Shown here piece by piece: positions 53,398 to 54,025 of a stretch of DNA of 54,025 bases (positions are counted from its first letter, which is position 1; each line of letters opens with the position of its first letter). Both the position numbers and the translations under genes were made by a program. The notes under the pieces are model-generated. The model had not been told where the DNA came from. It was given only the letters and a program-made list of their open reading frames with translations, and did not search any database. Source of the DNA: an uncultured Lachnospiraceae bacterium (GTDB taxonomy: Bacteria > Bacillota > Clostridia > Lachnospirales > Lachnospiraceae); the NCBI GenBank assembly GCA_949840465.1, contig CATKXE010000014.1, positions 1 through 54,025 of the forward strand. The letters run 5' to 3'.

Positions 53398-54025
53398 ATG
53401 GTGACAAAAGAAAATACACCCACGGAAAAACCGGACGGGGCATCTCAGGGGCAGCCTGTCAATACAGGAGGAAATACATCCGCAAGGACATTTCGTGATA
53501 CATGGCAGCACATGGTTGACAGGCTGCCGCAGGATGACGAAAATGATACCGCAAACGAGGCTGATCCCGGACAGGCGGAGCGTAAGCCAGGGGATTTTGA
53601 GCAGTCAGGGACAAAAGCGGAAGATCTTGACAATCAACCATATACCGGCATTACAGGCATTACATTTTCCCCTCAATATAAAACCGGATCGAATGAACTC
53701 CGCAGTCCAAAGGACATCCAACAAGAGATACCCTCTAAAGAAAATATAACGGGCCAAACCATTTTAAAACAGCAGGATAATGCGGCAACAGACATAGCCT
53801 CAGAGAAGCCCGGGAACGCTGGCAGCAGTGTGCGGACCAATCCATTCTCCGGACTGTCTGGCAGCTCAGACAGGAATACGGATTCCGAATCTTCCGGCAG
53901 CCCGGTTGAGAACGCGGGTTCTGATTCTTCCGGCAGTTCAGTTGAGAACGCGGGTTCTGATTCTTCCGGCAGTTCAGATGAAAACGCAGGTTCCGAATCT
54001 TCCGGCAGCCCGGTTGAGAACGCGG
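53398..54025 (+). CDS. Repetitive Ser/Gly/Glu-rich protein, 3' end outside window
   Basis: The 209 codons present start with MVTKENTPTEKPDGASQGQP after AAGGAG and run to the window edge without a stop. The protein is rich in Ser, Gly, Asn, Asp, Glu and Gln, has no signal peptide or membrane helix in this part, and looks disordered. From about residue 160 it enters tandem 12-residue units of the type SESSGSPVENAG and SDSSGSSVENAG. I do not recognise the family. A C-terminal domain or surface anchor may follow outside the window. A promoter and a repeat-bearing leader lie upstream. Confidence 0.8.
   Translation, partial: MVTKENTPTEKPDGASQGQPVNTGGNTSARTFRDTWQHMVDRLPQDDENDTANEADPGQAERKPGDFEQSGTKAEDLDNQPYTGITGITFSPQYKTGSNELRSPKDIQQEIPSKENITGQTILKQQDNAATDIASEKPGNAGSSVRTNPFSGLSGSSDRNTDSESSGSPVENAGSDSSGSSVENAGSDSSGSSDENAGSESSGSPVENA
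53881..54025 (+). repeat. Coding tandem repeat, 36-bp unit, four units to window edge
   Basis: Four consecutive 36-bp units encode the 12-residue repeats, with two alternating subtypes that differ in the Ser/Pro and Asp/Glu positions. DNA identity between units is very high, suggesting recent expansion and possible length variation between strains. Confidence 0.9.

Noticed and set aside
53881..54025. Regular 36-bp repeats resembling a CRISPR array
   Set aside because: Units are directly adjacent with no unique spacers and keep the reading frame, so they are coding tandem repeats.
1..54025. tRNA, rRNA, insertion sequence or prophage genes
   Set aside because: None was recognised in the intergenic regions or among the proteins; most gaps are short and explained by promoters, terminators and repeats.

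Overview
The window reads as chromosome from an anaerobic gut-type Clostridia, most likely Lachnospiraceae. The reasons are a pyruvate:ferredoxin oxidoreductase, strong AGGAGG-type ribosome binding sites, many AraC-regulated glycoside genes, a GPH sugar symporter, and moderate GC with clostridial proteins throughout. This placement is inferred from protein character, not from a database search. No rRNA, tRNA, prophage, insertion sequence or CRISPR array was seen.

Layout. 1-3.1 kb: nifJ (minus, 3' end outside the window). 3.1-8.6 kb: an SMC/MukBEF-like jetA-jetB-jetC operon (Wadjet family) with no jetD nuclease beside it. 8.9-11 kb: a lone EutH-type permease whose 3' end overlaps a convergent membrane-bound XRE regulator. 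11-25.5 kb: a glycoside-utilisation region with an MBL hydrolase, GH78 rhamnosidase, AraC regulator, GPH symporter, carboxylesterase, clan GH-A hydrolase, two more AraC regulators, a MATE exporter and a hexapeptide acetyltransferase. The rhamnosidase and symporter promoters share a 42-bp operator-like sequence. The AraC gene between them is flanked by copies of a hairpin-forming repeat. 25.6-30.1 kb: an OFA-type MFS transporter, an Fe-S/FAD old-yellow-enzyme reductase and a LysR regulator. 30.3-35.8 kb: a thioredoxin-like lipoprotein and an ABC exporter cassette, one of whose permeases carries an N-terminal MerR DNA-binding domain, behind a promoter with MerR-type 19-bp spacing. 36-39 kb: an OmpR-type two-component system divergent from a small exported Gly/Cys-rich protein. 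39.1-48.2 kb: an operon of a STAS anti-sigma-antagonist protein, a 2248-residue two-module NRPS ending in a reductase domain, and a MATE exporter fused to an RsbW/SpoIIAB-like ATPase domain. 48.2-53.1 kb: sbcD-sbcC. 53.4 kb to the end: the start of a repetitive, probably disordered protein.

Most interesting points: (1) the STAS / NRPS(A-T-C-A-T-R) / MATE-HATPase operon looks like a peptide-aldehyde or pyrazinone pathway whose exporter is tied to a partner-switching module, with four symmetric copies of an 8-bp motif upstream; (2) the MerR-FtsX fusion looks like a one-protein link between an ABC exporter and its own transcription; (3) jetABC without jetD. Functions are inferred from sequence reading only.
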